In this document: positions 17,696-17,703 of the stretch, one piece after another
Layout: every line of letters starts with the position of its first letter
Numbering within the stretch: the first letter of the stretch is position 1
DNA from: Ochromonadaceae sp. CCMP2298
Lineage: Eukaryota; Sar; Synurophyceae; Ochromonadales; Ochromonadaceae
Direction: 5' to 3'
DNA: 17,703 bases
Assembly (NCBI GenBank): GCA_026770595.1
Contig: MU634003.1
Span: 1-17,703, forward strand
The notes under the pieces: generated by a model
Databases searched by the model: none
Seen by the model: only the letters and a program-made list of their open reading frames with translations
What the model was told of the DNA's origin: nothing
Position numbers and translations under genes: made by a program

Positions 17696-17703
17696 AACCC
17701 TAT

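Larger units (their letters stand above)
16847..17703. promoter_or_regulatory. AT-rich upstream region of the pantothenate kinase gene
   Basis: No coding region with a domain is seen in these 857 bases. From about 17000 to the window end the DNA is AT-rich and unlike the exons. It should include the promoter of the minus-strand kinase gene. Beyond about 17140 it is dominated by palindromes and inverted repeats listed separately. The frames that cross 16847-17018 are extensions of shadows of the kinase gene. Confidence 0.5.

Overview
This is a piece of a eukaryotic nuclear genome, most likely from a unicellular eukaryote (protist or alga). Coding exons are GC-rich, all introns are GT-AG, and TAA, TAG and TGA are all used as stops, so the standard code applies. 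Intergenic DNA is partly AT-rich. A leucine-rich-repeat / many-IQ / WW protein and a membrane-anchored pantothenate kinase suggest a protist, and LRR-IQ-WW architectures are familiar in flagellated protists such as stramenopiles. The taxon is only a guess.

Layout: (1) positions 1-298 hold a CTATGCACC-type tandem repeat, probably intronic, and then the last exon of an unidentified + strand gene. (2) 871-3935 (+) is a two-exon gene for a 944-residue protein with cysteine-type LRRs, about eleven IQ motifs and a WW-like C-terminus. (3) 3936-4426 is a shared 3' region between convergent genes. It holds a 26-unit heptamer array with a 77-bp higher-order period and a GAT microsatellite. (4) 4427-11967 (-) is a five-exon gene for a 2314-residue UBR1/UBR2-type N-recognin E3 ubiquitin ligase, with UBR box, ClpS-like region, RING-H2 and C-terminal cap. 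(5) 11968-12626 is a divergent promoter region, AT-rich in the middle, with an overlapping upstream ORF and a small unexplained ORF. (6) 12561/12627-14474 (+) is an intronless RluA-family pseudouridine synthase of the Pus9/Rib2/RPUSD2 clade, with two plausible starts. (7) 14804-16846 (-) is a three-exon eukaryotic-type pantothenate kinase with an N-terminal transmembrane anchor. (8) 16847-17703 is AT-rich non-coding DNA with several inverted repeats, possibly including remains of a small mobile element.

The genes form no common pathway: N-degron proteolysis, tRNA modification, CoA synthesis and a probable cytoskeletal or ciliary scaffold. The layout is compact and alternates convergent and divergent pairs. 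The most distinctive feature is that every long intron (187-230 bp, plus the partial one at the left edge) is filled with its own short tandem or direct repeat, while four other introns are only 80-110 bp. I see no prokaryote-style defence system, CRISPR array or intact transposon.
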